64,000 bases of DNA from Paenibacillus sp. YYML68 (GCF_027923405.1 NZ_BQYI01000001.1:3202501-3266500); one strand, 5' to 3'; numbered from the stretch's first letter, positions 20,032 through 29,637 are shown. Numbers and translations are program-made. Notes: a model not told the origin generated them from the letters alone.

Positions 20032-20988
20032 TTATCGCATTTTGAGTATATCGAGCACCCGTACCATATCGTCTGGCATCGGCGCTTCGTATTCATGCCA
20101 CTGTCCCGTACGCGGATGCTCGAAGCCGAGCACCGCCGCATGCAGCGCCTGACCGTCGAGCAGCACGCCCTTGCTCTTCGACGGACCGTAAGCCGGGTCG
20201 CCGACGAGCGGATGGCCGATGAACTTCATATGCACGCGAATCTGATGCGTCCGTCCGGTCTCCAGCTTCAGCTCCAGCAGCGTATAATCGCCGAACCGCT
20301 CCAGCACGAGAAAATGAGTAACTGCATGCTTACTGTTCTTTTCCGTTACCGTGAACAGCTTCCGATCCTTCGGATCGCGGCCAATCGGCGCGTCGATCGT
20401 CCCCGTATCATGCGGCACGGTACCGTGCACGAGCGCGACGTATTGCCGCTTCACGGTGTGCGCCTTCAGCTGCGCCGCGAGCCCCGTATGGGCGAGATCG
20501 TTCTTCGCCGCCATCAGCAGCCCGGACGTATCCTTGTCAATCCGATGCACGATGCCGGGCCGCATCACACCATTAATGCCCGATAAGTCTTGACAATGGT
20601 GCAATAACGCGTTCACCAGCGTACCGCTATAATGGCCCGGTGCCGGATGGACGACCATCCCCCGCGCCTTGTTCACCACGATCAGGTCCGCATCCTCATA
20701 CACGACCTCGATCGGAATGTTCTCCGCAGCGAGCTCTAGCTCCTGCGGCTCCGGTACGGTCAGCGCAATCGCTTCGCCGCCGTTCAGCTTGAAGTTCGGC
20801 TTCACGGTGCGGCCGTCGACCGTTACGTGACCGTCCTTGATCCACTGCTGCACCTGCGTGCGGGACACGTCCTCCTCCAGCGATTCGGTAATGAACTTGT
20901 CCAATCGTTCGCCAGCATCCTCTGGCTGTACGAGCCATTCCTGTACCTGCTCCAGCTCGATGCCGGGCTCCTGCTGTTCGTTCTCCAT
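20032..20988 (-). CDS. RluA/RluD-family 23S rRNA pseudouridine synthase
   Basis: Converts uridines to pseudouridine in large-subunit rRNA. An N-terminal S4 RNA-binding domain (GERLDKFITESLEEDVSRTQVQQW) is followed by the catalytic domain with the HRIDKDTSGLLM motif holding the catalytic Asp. Further motifs are KRQYVALVHGTV, LETGRTHQIRVHM and HPLVGDPAYG. I choose ATG 20988, two bases past the lspA stop with GGGAGG upstream, giving 318 residues; the longer frame lies inside lspA. This is the ylyB position of Bacillus subtilis, always next to lspA. Confidence 0.93.
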   Translation of the reverse strand: MENEQQEPGIELEQVQEWLVQPEDAGERLDKFITESLEEDVSRTQVQQWIKDGHVTVDGRTVKPNFKLNGGEAIALTVPEPQELELAAENIPIEVVYEDADLIVVNKARGMVVHPAPGHYSGTLVNALLHHCQDLSGINGVMRPGIVHRIDKDTSGLLMAAKNDLAHTGLAAQLKAHTVKRQYVALVHGTVPHDTGTIDAPIGRDPKDRKLFTVTEKNSKHAVTHFLVLERFGDYTLLELKLETGRTHQIRVHMKFIGHPLVGDPAYGPSKSKGVLLDGQALHAAVLGFEHPRTGQWHEYEAPMPDDMVRVLDILKMR

Positions 20989-20989
20989 A

Positions 20990-21550
20990 TTATGCCTCCC
21001 CGCTTCCCGAGCTCGTACTGTTGCTGCTTGCTGTCCCTGTGCCTGCTGCGTCAGCCATCTTCTTCTCCCTGCGCCATTCCAGCAAGGCATCCAGTAGGAT
21101 TAGACCTGCACCGACGACAATCGCTGAATCCGCGATATTGAAGATCGGATAGATGTAATACACCGGCGTGCCGACGAAGTTGAAGTCGAACGTGAACTGC
21201 AGGAAGTCGACCACCTCGCCGAACAGCAGTCGGTCGATGAAGTTGCCGAGCGCACCGCCGAGCACGAGACCGAGCGCTGTCGGCAGCAGCCTTTTGCCTT
21301 CTTGAAGCGTCTTTCTCAAGTACCAGATGATCCCGATCACGACGAAGATCGTCAGCACGATGAAGAACCACCGCTGATTTTGCAATATACCGAACGCGGC
21401 ACCTTTATTCCGATGAGACGTAATTTGGAAAAACTCGCCGATGACCGGTACGGTCTCGCCTAGCTCGAAATTTTTCACAATGTACCACTTCGACACTTGG
21501 TCGGCGATCAGCATGATCAGCGCGAGCACGTAATATTTCATAGCCTTCAA
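20990..21550 (-). CDS. lspA: lipoprotein signal peptidase II
   Basis: Cleaves prolipoprotein signal peptides in the membrane. Four hydrophobic segments are present, with the catalytic Asp residues in GALGNFIDRLLFG and FNIADSAIVVG and the conserved SHRNKGAAFGIL. The most likely start is TTG 21550, nine bases after AAGGAG; the ATG at 21541 (MKYYVLAL) is an alternative that aligns with Bacillus LspA. The C-terminal Ala/Ser/Thr/Gly tail (about 20 residues, AGTGTASSNSTSSGSG) is longer than usual. It is one base from rluD. Its substrates here include the lipoproteins at 54 kb and 62 kb. Confidence 0.94.
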   Translation of the reverse strand: MKAMKYYVLALIMLIADQVSKWYIVKNFELGETVPVIGEFFQITSHRNKGAAFGILQNQRWFFIVLTIFVVIGIIWYLRKTLQEGKRLLPTALGLVLGGALGNFIDRLLFGEVVDFLQFTFDFNFVGTPVYYIYPIFNIADSAIVVGAGLILLDALLEWRREKKMADAAGTGTASSNSTSSGSGEA

Positions 21551-21664
21551 CTGCAACAACTCCTTACCCGAGCTTGGCGCTACAAGGATTTACCTAGCTA
21601 AAACAATTGCAGTCCGCCCACACTATAAGCAAGACCCCCACCTTAAAGGAGGTAGGTTACCCGC

Positions 21665-22429
21665 ATGAGCTATCATTCTTCTTCGAACTCAAACGGCAGC
21701 TTGACCTCGTCCCAGCTTCAAGAGCTGAAGCATAAGCTGACTGACGAGCAGCGCTGGCTGCAGGAGCATCTCCATAGCCGCGAGCACGACGGACTCGCTG
21801 ACTCGCTTCGCGAGCAGACAAATGAGCTGTCTGCCTACGATAACCACCCTGCCGATCTCGGTAGCGAGATGTTCGAGCGCTCCAAGGACATCGCCCTGCT
21901 CGAGAATGCGGAGCGCCACTTGACCGATGTGAACGAGGCGCTCGACCGGATGAACGATGGAACGTACGGTCAATGCCGCACGTGCGGCAAGCCGATCAGC
22001 TTCGAGCGTCTTCAGGCGCTGCCGACCGCTTCGTATTGCGTCGAGCACGTACCCGACCCGAATGAGTCCGAGCGTCGACCCGTCGAAGAGCAGCTTCTCC
22101 AGCCGCCCTTCGGACGAACAAGTCTGGACGAGCGCTCCGAGCAGAACCAATTCGACGGTGAGGACGCCTGGCAGATCGTCGAGAGCTGGGGCTCCTCCAA
22201 TTCGCCTGCGATGGCTGAGGACCCGAACGTATCGTACGATTACAACGACATGGAGATCGAGGCCGACGAGCACGAGGGCTACGTCGAGTCGTTCGAGAGC
22301 TTCGTCGCTACCGACCTATACGGTCAGCATGTGACCGTCGTACGTAACCAAGCGTACCACGACTACATCCACAACGGCGAAGGCTACGGTCTGCTCGAGC
22401 CTGAGCCATCCGCGCTTGAAGATTATTAA
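21665..22429 (+). CDS. YteA-type DksA/TraR C4 zinc-finger protein
   Basis: A 254-residue acidic protein. The N-terminal half is helical and charged (QLQELKHKLTDEQRWLQEHL, DNHPADLGSEMFERSKDIALLENAE). The DksA-type finger follows: GTYGQCRTCGKPISFERLQALPTASYCVEH, where the last cysteine pair is reduced to Cys-x-x-x-His. This is the architecture of the YteA/YlyA group; YlyA binds RNA polymerase in Bacillus sporulation. AAAGGAGG lies upstream. It sits between ileS and lspA like ylyA, but on the opposite strand, so it must have its own promoter. Confidence 0.82.
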   Translation: MSYHSSSNSNGSLTSSQLQELKHKLTDEQRWLQEHLHSREHDGLADSLREQTNELSAYDNHPADLGSEMFERSKDIALLENAERHLTDVNEALDRMNDGTYGQCRTCGKPISFERLQALPTASYCVEHVPDPNESERRPVEEQLLQPPFGRTSLDERSEQNQFDGEDAWQIVESWGSSNSPAMAEDPNVSYDYNDMEIEADEHEGYVESFESFVATDLYGQHVTVVRNQAYHDYIHNGEGYGLLEPEPSALEDY

Positions 22430-22462
22430 TTTAGTATGAACAGACAGCCCGCACTTATCACA

Positions 22463-22503
22463 GGAGCAGGAAGCATCGGTCCTAAGACTGCGCTTCCTGC
22501 TCC
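22463..22503 (+). terminator. perfect hairpin between convergent yteA-like gene and ileS
   Basis: GGAGCAGGAAGC (22463-22474) and GCTTCCTGCTCC (22492-22503) form a 12-base perfect stem. There is no T-run on either side, so termination is inferred only from the convergent position. A copy of the dispersed two-hairpin repeat begins directly after it. Confidence 0.4.
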
Positions 22504-22504
22504 T

Positions 22505-22552
22505 CCTGAAATAACGGATTTGTTGATTATCGGAAGATGTTATAGCAAGCCT
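22505..22552 (+). repeat. dispersed hairpin repeat, partial copy C
   Basis: Starts CCTGAAATAAC and ends ATGTTATAGCAAGCCT. It shares the outer ATAAC...GTTAT inverted repeat and the RGCAAGCCT box with the copies at 30.2 and 32.0 kb. The second hairpin of those copies is not conserved here, where the ileS 3' end begins. Confidence 0.5.
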
Positions 22553-22564
22553 TGAACCGTACGG

Positions 22565-25333
22565 CTACGCCTGCTCTCGAATAACCGTCGAACAGCGCTT
22601 GCACAGCGTCGGGTGCTCGTCGTCGTGGCCGACCTCTGGCGTCACGATCCAGCAGCGCTCGCACTTCTCGCCCTCTGCATTCGTAACGGCTACCGCCATC
22701 GACTTGAACGTATGCGCACCGTCCGGTGCAGCCGCCCCCGCCTCATGCACGACAACGGCCGAGACGATGAACAGCAGGTCCAGCCGCTCGAACGAGCCGA
22801 GCAGCTTCGCTGCTTCTGCATTCGGATACAGGTGAACCGCCGCGCTGAGCGAATTGCCGATCCGCTTATCCTTACGTGCTTCCTCGAGCGCCTTCAGCAC
22901 ATCGTCGCGCAGCTCAATGAACGATTCCCACTTCTGCTCCAGCTCGTCATTGAATACCGATGCATCGACCTCAGGCAAGTATGCGACCTGTACAGTCGGC
23001 AGCTCTGCCCCTGGAATATGCTTCCACACCTCATCAGCCGTATGCGGCAGGATCGGTGCGATCAGCTTCGTGATCGCCATCAGTGCATCGTACAGCACCG
23101 TCTGCGCTGCCTTGCGCTGCACATCTGCCGCCGCATTCGCATACAGACGATCCTTCAGAATGTCGAGGTAGAACGCACTCAGCTCCACCGCGCAGAAGTG
23201 GTGAATCGTCTGGTACACGACGTGGAAGTCATAGCTGTCGTACGCCTTGATGACTTTATCCGCCATTCGGTTCAATCGGATAACTGCGAAGCGATCGAGC
23301 TCCGATAGGTCGCTGAACGCTACACGGTCACGCGTCGGCTCGAAGTCCGACAAGTTACCGAGCAGGAAGCGCAGCGTGTTGCGGATTTTGCGGTAGCCCT
23401 CCGACGTCTGGTTCAGGATGTTGTCCGAGATGCGCTGGTCCGCCTGGAAGTCGGTCGACGACACCCATAGACGAAGAATGTCAGCGCCGAGCTTATCGCA
23501 CACTTGATTCGGATCGATCGTATTGCCGAGCGACTTCGACATCTTGCGGCCTTCGCCGTCCAGCGTGAAGCCGTGGCTCAGAATGCCCTTGTACGGCGAC
23601 TGTCCAGTGACCGCGACGCCTGTGATGAGCGACGAATTGTACCAGCCGCGGTATTGGTCCGAGCCCTCGAGGTACAGGTCCGCCGGCCATTGCAGCTCCT
23701 CACGCGTCTCCAGCACTGCCTGATGGCTCGAGCCGGAGTCGAACCAGACGTCCATAATGTCCGTTTCCTTGCGGAATTCGGTGTGTCCACAGCTGCACAC
23801 GGTTCCTGCTGGCAGCAGCTCCTGCTCACTGCGCGTGAACCACGCGTTCGAGCCCTCTTGCTCGAAGATGGCTGCCACATGCTCGATCGTCGTCTCGTTG
23901 ACGAGCGGCTCGTTACAGCTGCGGCAGTAGAAGATCGGAATCGGCACGCCCCATGCCCGCTGACGGGAGATACACCAGTCGCCGCGCTCGGCGATCATGT
24001 TGTGCAGACGAATCTCGCCCCACGTCGGCGTCCAGTTGATGCGCTTGATCTCCTCCAGCATCTCGCTGCGGAACTTATCGATGGAAGCGAACCATTGCTC
24101 TGTCGCTCGGAAAATAACCGGCTTCTTCGTCCGCCAGTCGTGCGGGTATTGGTGCGTAATGGTGCTCATCTGCAGTAGGTGACCCGATTCCTGCAGCTTG
24201 TCGACGATAGCCTTGTTCGCCTTCTCGTAGAACATGCCCTCGAAGCCTGGCGCTTCTGCGGTCATATGCCCTTGATCGTCCACTGGACACAGCACACCCA
24301 GCTTGTAGCGTTGGCCGATGACGAAGTCGTCCTCACCGTGACCTGGCGCCGTATGGACACAGCCCGTACCGGCCTCCAGCGTGACATGGTCTCCGACCAT
24401 GACGAGCGACGTCCGATCGTAGAACGGATGGCGGCACAGCACGCCCTCGAGCTCGCTGCCCTTCACTGTCGACAGTACGTTATAGTTGCTCCAGCCGATC
24501 TCCTTCGCCGCCGCCTCGAGCAGCCCTTGCGCGAGCACCAGCTTACGGCCATTAGCCTCGACTACCGCGTAGTCGAACTCGGGATGCAGGCTGATGCCGA
24601 GGTTCGCAGGAAGTGTCCAAGGCGTCGTCGTCCAGATGACGATCGCGGCATCCTGCGGCAGCTTGCCCTTGCCGTCCTGCACGTCGAACGCGACGTACAC
24701 CGAGGTCGATTGCTTATCCTTATACTCGATCTCCGCTTCCGCAAGAGCACTCTCCGACGACGGAGACCAATAGACCGGCTTCAACCCCTTGTAGATGTAG
24801 CCCTTGTTCACCATGCCGCCGAATACGCGAATTTGCTGCGCCTCATACTTCGGCTGAAGCGTCACATACGGGTTCTCCCAGTCGCCGCGAATACCGAGAC
24901 GCTGGAACTGGCTCTTCTGCTTCTCCACCCATTGCAGCGCGTAATCCTTGCAATAGTCACGGAATTCCGACACGCTCATCTTCTTGCGGTCGACCTTGCC
25001 GCCGTTCGCAATCGCCTGCTCGATCGGCAGACCGTGCGTATCCCAGCCTGGCACATAAGGAGCGTCGTAGCCCTGCATCGTTTTGAACCGGACAATGATG
25101 TCCTTCAGAATCTTGTTCAGCGCATGGCCGATATGAATGTCCCCGTTCGCATACGGTGGTCCGTCATGCAAGATGAACTTCGGCTTCCCCTTGCGGCTGC
25201 CCTGCACGAGCTTGTAGATGCCCGCTTCCTCCCACTGCTGCTGCAGCTTCGGCTCTGCCTGAGGCAGGTTGCCGCGCATCGGGAACTCCGTCTGCAGCAA
25301 ATTTAACGTCTTGCCATAATCAACCTTGGACAT
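22565..25333 (-). CDS. ileS: isoleucyl-tRNA synthetase
   Basis: Charges tRNA-Ile. It is 922 residues, with the class I HIGH motif at residues 67-70 ([11 protein letters not shown]) and the KMSKS loop ([18 protein letters not shown]). The editing domain includes [14 protein letters not shown], and a C-terminal zinc knuckle has CERCW with CKRC. Length and zinc site fit the usual bacterial (mupirocin-sensitive) IleS type; that is inference from the family. It is preceded by a long T-box leader with terminator, so transcription should rise when tRNA-Ile is uncharged. Confidence 0.97.
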   Translation of the reverse strand: MSKVDYGKTLNLLQTEFPMRGNLPQAEPKLQQQWEEAGIYKLVQGSRKGKPKFILHDGPPYANGDIHIGHALNKILKDIIVRFKTMQGYDAPYVPGWDTHGLPIEQAIANGGKVDRKKMSVSEFRDYCKDYALQWVEKQKSQFQRLGIRGDWENPYVTLQPKYEAQQIRVFGGMVNKGYIYKGLKPVYWSPSSESALAEAEIEYKDKQSTSVYVAFDVQDGKGKLPQDAAIVIWTTTPWTLPANLGISLHPEFDYAVVEANGRKLVLAQGLLEAAAKEIGWSNYNVLSTVKGSELEGVLCRHPFYDRTSLVMVGDHVTLEAGTGCVHTAPGHGEDDFVIGQRYKLGVLCPVDDQGHMTAEAPGFEGMFYEKANKAIVDKLQESGHLLQMSTITHQYPHDWRTKKPVIFRATEQWFASIDKFRSEMLEEIKRINWTPTWGEIRLHNMIAERGDWCISRQRAWGVPIPIFYCRSCNEPLVNETTIEHVAAIFEQEGSNAWFTRSEQELLPAGTVCSCGHTEFRKETDIMDVWFDSGSSHQAVLETREELQWPADLYLEGSDQYRGWYNSSLITGVAVTGQSPYKGILSHGFTLDGEGRKMSKSLGNTIDPNQVCDKLGADILRLWVSSTDFQADQRISDNILNQTSEGYRKIRNTLRFLLGNLSDFEPTRDRVAFSDLSELDRFAVIRLNRMADKVIKAYDSYDFHVVYQTIHHFCAVELSAFYLDILKDRLYANAAADVQRKAAQTVLYDALMAITKLIAPILPHTADEVWKHIPGAELPTVQVAYLPEVDASVFNDELEQKWESFIELRDDVLKALEEARKDKRIGNSLSAAVHLYPNAEAAKLLGSFERLDLLFIVSAVVVHEAGAAAPDGAHTFKSMAVAVTNAEGEKCERCWIVTPEVGHDDEHPTLCKRCSTVIREQA

Positions 25334-25407
25334 GCTGTCTCACTCCTTACGATAATACGTGCCTGTTCTACACTTGACCATCCGATTAGACGCTGGCTGA
25401 AGCCAAC

Positions 25408-25700
25408 AAAAAGAGACCTCCAATCCCCAAAGGGACGAGAAGTCTCGCGGTACCACCCTAATTAAAGCTAATCGCCATCCTACGTAAGCCCTACCCGGCC
25501 CAGCATTCGACGGCAACTGCCTTCACTTGAGGATCGATAACGGGATCAACCGATACTCTTTACTGTTTGTTTCAAGAGACGCTCCTGGGTGATCTTCATC
25601 AGACACCGAAGTCCGGGCTCGCACCAATCCCCGGTTCGCTTGCATCGGCTCGTCTAATTACTCGTCCCAGTCATCGCTTTGTCAGATGTGAACTTATGAA
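25408..25700 (-). promoter_or_regulatory. T-box leader of ileS
   Basis: On the minus strand the leader contains the conserved T-box AGGGTGGTACCGCG (25446-25459), followed by a terminator stem (GAGAC...GTCTC with inner TCCC/GGGG, 25408-25446) and TTTTT. Upstream lies the long stem I. In GAAGATCACC the triplet ATC (25591-25593) is the likely specifier for isoleucine. Uncharged tRNA-Ile would pair with the specifier and T-box and block the terminator. Confidence 0.9.
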
Positions 25701-25703
25701 TGG

Positions 25704-25732
25704 AGTATACAGAAAAAAGCAACTAGCGTCAA
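25704..25732 (-). promoter_or_regulatory. sigma-A promoter of ileS
   Basis: TTGACG (25727-25732) and TATACT (25704-25709) are 17 bases apart on the minus strand, directly before the T-box leader. Confidence 0.8.
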
Positions 25733-25790
25733 CCTGCACATACGCCTAGGCAACGTCATTCGACAGCTGCGCCTCTATGCGGCTCTAGCT

Positions 25791-26270
25791 CTAGGACTCG
25801 TTCTGCTCGCTACGCTCCAGCACGTTCCAATCTTCCTTGCTGAGCAGCTCCAGCTGCGCCTCGACGAGTGTGCGGAAGCGTGTCCGATAGATCGACGCCT
25901 GCTTCTTCAGCTCCTCGATTTCAACGGAAACTTTGCGCGACTTCACTAACGAATCGTTAATAATGCGATCGGCATTCTTCTCCGCTTCCTTCAGAATAAG
26001 CTGCGCTTCCTTCTTCGCATTCGACTTGACCTCGTCGGCCGCCTCCTGAGCGACGATAATCGTCTTGCTCAGCGTCTCCTCAATGCTGGAGAAATGCTCA
26101 AGTCGCTCCTGAATGGATGCGAGCTGATTTTGCAGCTCTTTATTTTCACGAATCAGCGCCTCGTAATCCTTAATGACCTGATCCAGAAATTCATTAACCT
26201 CATCCTCGTCGTAGCCTCGAAAGGAACGACCGAATTCCTTGTTATGTATATCGAGCGGGGTAAGAGCCAT
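25791..26270 (-). CDS. divIVA: cell division / polar scaffold protein DivIVA
   Basis: A coiled-coil protein that recognises negatively curved membrane at poles and septa. The N-terminal membrane-binding domain reads [36 protein letters not shown], the strongly conserved family signature. Long heptad-rich coils follow (residues about 28-140). Length 159 residues, near the Bacillus size. GGAGG precedes the ATG. It follows ylmH after a terminator, so it probably has its own promoter; TTGAAG-N18-TATACG upstream is a weak candidate. Confidence 0.96.
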   Translation of the reverse strand: MALTPLDIHNKEFGRSFRGYDEDEVNEFLDQVIKDYEALIRENKELQNQLASIQERLEHFSSIEETLSKTIIVAQEAADEVKSNAKKEAQLILKEAEKNADRIINDSLVKSRKVSVEIEELKKQASIYRTRFRTLVEAQLELLSKEDWNVLERSEQNES

Positions 26271-26373
26271 TGTTGCACCTCCTGCAAATTTGAAAGCGAC
26301 ACTTGGATGAAACTGCCACTCAACGCGTATAGGTATATTCGACGGCAGTCTTCAATTTCCTGCGCATATATAC

Positions 26374-26406
26374 AAAAAAATCGGCAGCTACGCATATTTG
26401 CCGATT
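26374..26406 (-). terminator. terminator overlapping the ylmH stop
   Basis: On the minus strand AATCGGCA pairs with TGCCGATT and is followed by seven T. The 5' arm of the stem is inside the last ylmH codons, so the stop codon lies in the loop region. Confidence 0.8.
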
Positions 26407-27170
26407 CGAATGCGGTACCTGCCTTTTTTCGTCTGACCTTCGACCTCTAAGAGCTTGAAGCGGCCAAAGCCCTTCATCGAGACGACGTCGCCCTGCTTCA
26501 ACGGCTTGCTCGGATCTTCCTCCTGCTTCCAGTTCACCTTGCAGCGCCCGGCCTTGATCGGCAGCAGCGCCTTCGCACGGCTGAGCCGATACACGTCGCC
26601 GACGATGCCATCCAGTCGCATCGAAGCGACGGAGAGGACGAGCTCCTCGAGCTTCGTCTCGGTCGGTTGAAGCTCGTCGAGCGGCAACAACTCGGTCGAT
26701 ACGTGCGCCCGATGCACCTGATTCAGATGAAGCACGATGTAATCGGCAATGTCCGCAGAGACGAGGAAGTGACAGCCGTCCGGCCTGACGTAGATGTCGC
26801 CGATCTTGTCCCGCTTAATGCCTAGCCCGAGTATAGCGCCCATATAGTCGCCGTGATCGAGCTCGGCAAGCGTGTCATCCGATGACGAGACACCGATGAC
26901 GCGTATGCCTGCATCCTCATCGTCGAGCACCCGGTAATCAGGCGCGATCAGCGCCCGCTTACGCTCTGCATCTGGATGCCCACCGTCCAAGCGGACGTGC
27001 ACATCCGGACTGCGGTTGACGAGACTCGTGACGATGAATGCCTGCCTAGGGTCGAGGAAGTCGGTGCGCTTCAGCTCGTGCTGCTCGGCACGGGCGACCC
27101 ATTCCGCGGCCTGGTCGACGAATCGGTGCTCGTCCGGGTGGAAGTGTACGTATATGTTGTCATGTGCCAG
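26388..27170 (-). CDS. ylmH: YlmH, S4-domain RNA-binding protein (probable CTG start)
   Basis: An RNA-binding protein of the division-linked ylm cluster; Bacillus YlmH acts on stalled large ribosomal subunits. The C-terminal S4 domain is seen in KPLKQGDVVSMKGFGRFKLLEVEG. The frame stays open and homologous well upstream of the first GTG (27002): HDNIYVHFHPDEHRFVDQAAEW, then TDFLDPRQAFIVTSLVNRSPD, which match the YlmH N terminus. The only start-like codon before the in-frame TGA is CTG 27170, with AGGTGA 7 bases upstream. It gives 260 residues, about the family length. No ATG, GTG or TTG occurs in that stretch. Confidence 0.85.
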   Translation of the reverse strand: MAHDNIYVHFHPDEHRFVDQAAEWVARAEQHELKRTDFLDPRQAFIVTSLVNRSPDVHVRLDGGHPDAERKRALIAPDYRVLDDEDAGIRVIGVSSSDDTLAELDHGDYMGAILGLGIKRDKIGDIYVRPDGCHFLVSADIADYIVLHLNQVHRAHVSTELLPLDELQPTETKLEELVLSVASMRLDGIVGDVYRLSRAKALLPIKAGRCKVNWKQEEDPSKPLKQGDVVSMKGFGRFKLLEVEGQTKKGRYRIRIGKYA

Positions 27171-27200
27171 AGTGAATCACCTGCTGTGTGAAGGAATGTG

Positions 27201-27470
27201 TTAAGGAATAATGTAGCTCAGTACGACGATCAATCCTTGACCGATGAAGCGCAGCGCGATCAAGGCAACGATTGGCGATATGTCGATCATGCCGCCGATC
27301 GGTGGAATGAATTTGCGGAATATGCCCAAGTACGGCTCGCACAGCTTACCCAGCATTTCTCCGATGAAGCTTTCCCGTGCACTCGGAAGCCAAGAGAGCA
27401 GGACGTACGCGATAAGCACGTATTGATAAATTTCGATTAACGTCAAGATATAGCCTGTCAAGTAAGTCAC
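27201..27470 (-). CDS. ylmG: YggT-family membrane protein YlmG
   Basis: An 89-residue protein with two membrane helices (about residues 5-25 and 62-85) around the family signature LSWLPSARES, LCEPYLGIFRKFIPPIGGMIDISPIVALIAL. YggT proteins are linked to division-site and membrane organisation. The start could be GTG 27470 or TTG 27461; the latter sits after GAGGTGA. It lies between sepF and ylmH, the standard Gram-positive order. Confidence 0.92.
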   Translation of the reverse strand: MTYLTGYILTLIEIYQYVLIAYVLLSWLPSARESFIGEMLGKLCEPYLGIFRKFIPPIGGMIDISPIVALIALRFIGQGLIVVLSYIIP

Positions 27471-27495
27471 CTCGGTTTCTTAAGTATAGCCGATT

Positions 27496-27927
27496 CTATG
27501 GCTGCTGTTCTTGTGAAGTCAGAATCTCAGAGATCGAGCCATGAATCTCAACCGTGTCCGGCGTGCACAGGAAGATGTTCGGTCCGATCTTAGAGATCGA
27601 GCCGTTGAGCGCATATACCGTACCGCTGAGGAAGTCGACGATTCTCGTCGCCTGATCCGAACGTACACGGTGCAGGTTCACAACGACCGGACGACGCGAT
27701 CTGAGATGGTCTGCGATCTCCTGCGTCTCCTCATACGATCTCGGCTCATGCAGGACGACGCGGACGTTCTTCTGCGAATGTATGCTGACGATATTGTTCT
27801 TATTCTTGCGCTGCTCTTGAGCGGGCGGCTCGGCGTCTTCTGTCTGCTCGACGATGCGCTCGCGCTCGATCACTTCTTCTTCCTCGTTGAGCCCGATCAA
27901 ATTCATGAACTTGTTATACACGCCCAT
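27496..27927 (-). CDS. sepF: cell division protein SepF
   Basis: Membrane anchor and bundler of FtsZ. The N-terminal amphipathic helix ([13 protein letters not shown]) is followed by an acidic linker and the conserved globular domain: [60 protein letters not shown]. 143 residues. A GGGAGG site lies before the ATG. It partners with FtsA/FtsZ encoded 6 kb upstream in the same direction. Confidence 0.95.
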   Translation of the reverse strand: MGVYNKFMNLIGLNEEEEVIERERIVEQTEDAEPPAQEQRKNKNNIVSIHSQKNVRVVLHEPRSYEETQEIADHLRSRRPVVVNLHRVRSDQATRIVDFLSGTVYALNGSISKIGPNIFLCTPDTVEIHGSISEILTSQEQQP

Positions 27928-27953
27928 TATTTCGGCCTCCCTTTCCTAAGCTT

Positions 27954-28649
27954 CTATTCCTTACCCACGAGCACCGAGCCTAGACGCACCCAAGTCGCTC
28001 CTTCTTCAATCGCGACCTCGAAGTCGTTCGACATACCCATCGACAGCCCGTGCACCTCATAATCCAACACAGCTGCTTCATTAAGCCGATCCCGCCATTC
28101 CCTTAGCGCACGGAACACCGGTCTTGTCTCCTCCGGCTCCGACTCGTAGGGGGCCATCGTCATCAGTCCCTCGACCTTGATGCTGCTCATGCTGCGCAGC
28201 TCCTTCACGAACGGCAGCAACGCCTCGGGCTCCATGCCGTACTTCGACTCCTCACCGGATACGTTCAGCTGCAGGAAGCACGGCACCACGATACCGAGCG
28301 CAGAAGCCTTCTTCTCAATCTCCTTGGCCAGCGACAGCCTGTCCAACGAATGAATATAGGCGAAGCGTCCGACGACGTCCTTCACCTTATTGGTCTGCAG
28401 ATGTCCGATGAAATGCCACGTGCCTCGATTGCCGAATGCCTCCCATTTCGGAGCGGCGTCCTGCCACCGATTTTCCCCGATATGGGTTAAGCCTGCATCC
28501 AGCACCTGTCCGGTCGATTCCAATGACACGTACTTCGTGACCGCGATGAGCTGCACGTCCGCGGGCGAGCGTCCCGCACGACCGCAGGCGGCAGCTACAC
28601 GTTCTTGCACTTCCTCTATGCGATTAGTCAGCAGCGATTGTTGTGTCAA
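27954..28649 (-). CDS. ylmE: YggS/YlmE-type PLP-binding protein
   Basis: Pyridoxal-phosphate homeostasis protein with an alanine-racemase-type barrel. The PLP lysine is in VQLIAVTKYVSLE, and THIGENRWQDA, WHFIGHLQTNK and VHGLSMGMSNDFEVAI are family hallmarks. Length 231 residues. The start is TTG 28649, with GAGGTG 9 bases upstream. It sits between pgeF and sepF. Confidence 0.94.
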   Translation of the reverse strand: MTQQSLLTNRIEEVQERVAAACGRAGRSPADVQLIAVTKYVSLESTGQVLDAGLTHIGENRWQDAAPKWEAFGNRGTWHFIGHLQTNKVKDVVGRFAYIHSLDRLSLAKEIEKKASALGIVVPCFLQLNVSGEESKYGMEPEALLPFVKELRSMSSIKVEGLMTMAPYESEPEETRPVFRALREWRDRLNEAAVLDYEVHGLSMGMSNDFEVAIEEGATWVRLGSVLVGKE

Positions 28650-28703
28650 CTATACATCACCTCTTGTTCAAGCCAATTCGCTGTTAAGAACTTGTCGGAG
28701 CGC

Positions 28704-29558
28704 TCAAGCTTCATTGTCGCGCAAGCCGATCCAGGCTGCCATACGTCCGGTACGCCCCTTCTCCTTGCGGTGTGAATAGAACGTATGGGTATTACAGCTC
28801 GTGCATAAATGGCTTATTTCGATATGAGACGGCAATATTCCTGCTTTTATCATAATTTGTCGGTTGACCTGCTGCAAGCTTAGCTTGTATTTGCCGTCAG
28901 GCAGCTCCTCATAATACGAGGCCGAAGCTCCCTCTGTGGCCGAATCGCTCAGCACTCGCTCCATACGGTGGATCACCTTATCGTCCACCTCGTAGCAGCA
29001 GCTGCCGATCGACGGTCCGATCGCTGCACGAACATCTCTCGGCTTCGTTCCGTACGCCGCGCTCATCGTCTCCACCAGAGCAGCCGCTATGCCTAATGCG
29101 GTTCCCTTCCAGCCTGCATGCGCAAGACCGACCGCCTTCTTGATAGGGTCTATGAAATAAAGAGGCACGCAGTCCGCGAACAACGCATGCAAATATACGC
29201 CGCGCTCGTTCGTCACGAAGCCGTCCTTCGCCTGCAACGCCCGCTCTCTCGAGTCATTGCCTGCACCCGCCTTCGCACGTGTCACGACCTCAATCTCCTT
29301 ACCGTGCACCTGCTCGGCGTATGTACACGTCTCGAACGGGAATTGTAGCGCTTCAGCCAGTCGTCTTCGATTCTCCACGACAGCCTCCGGCGCGTCTGCA
29401 ACGTGCAGTCCGCAATTCAAGCTGTCGAAGTCACCCTCGCTGGCCCCGCCGCGTCGTGTCGTGAAGCCGGCCGAGGCGAACGGATATGCGCGCTGAAAGG
29501 GCTCGAGCTCGAGCCATTCACAGCCGTTATCGCCCTTGCGGTGTATAAACGGTTCCAT
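28704..29558 (-). CDS. pgeF: PgeF/YlmD multicopper-oxidase-fold purine nucleoside phosphorylase
   Basis: Member of the DUF152/YfiH family, shown in other bacteria to act on nucleosides or to edit peptidoglycan precursors. Diagnostic stretches are FTTRRGGASEGDFDSLNCGLHV, TYAEQVHGKEIEVV, FADCVPLYFIDPIKKAVGLAHAGWKGTALGIA, and AAIGPSIGSCCYEV. The His-Cys-His metal site is intact. Length 284 residues. AGGGGG lies before the ATG. Confidence 0.93.
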   Translation of the reverse strand: MEPFIHRKGDNGCEWLELEPFQRAYPFASAGFTTRRGGASEGDFDSLNCGLHVADAPEAVVENRRRLAEALQFPFETCTYAEQVHGKEIEVVTRAKAGAGNDSRERALQAKDGFVTNERGVYLHALFADCVPLYFIDPIKKAVGLAHAGWKGTALGIAAALVETMSAAYGTKPRDVRAAIGPSIGSCCYEVDDKVIHRMERVLSDSATEGASASYYEELPDGKYKLSLQQVNRQIMIKAGILPSHIEISHLCTSCNTHTFYSHRKEKGRTGRMAAWIGLRDNEA

Positions 29559-29637
29559 ACTCGCTGCCCCCTATATCCAGATGGCGTCTATTCCCATTCA
29601 GTATACACGATCCTGCCCAAAAGAACACCTGAAAGCT

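Noticed and set aside
22459..22505. Perfect hairpin after the yteA-like gene as a CRISPR-like repeat
   Set aside because: A single inverted repeat with no periodic spacers. No CRISPR array or cas gene was found anywhere in the window.
24179..25306. Open frame of 375 codons opposite ileS, and similar frames opposite pyrC (9656-10765) and rsmH (51773-52711)
   Set aside because: All lie wholly opposite well-supported genes and show no recognisable domain or start signal.
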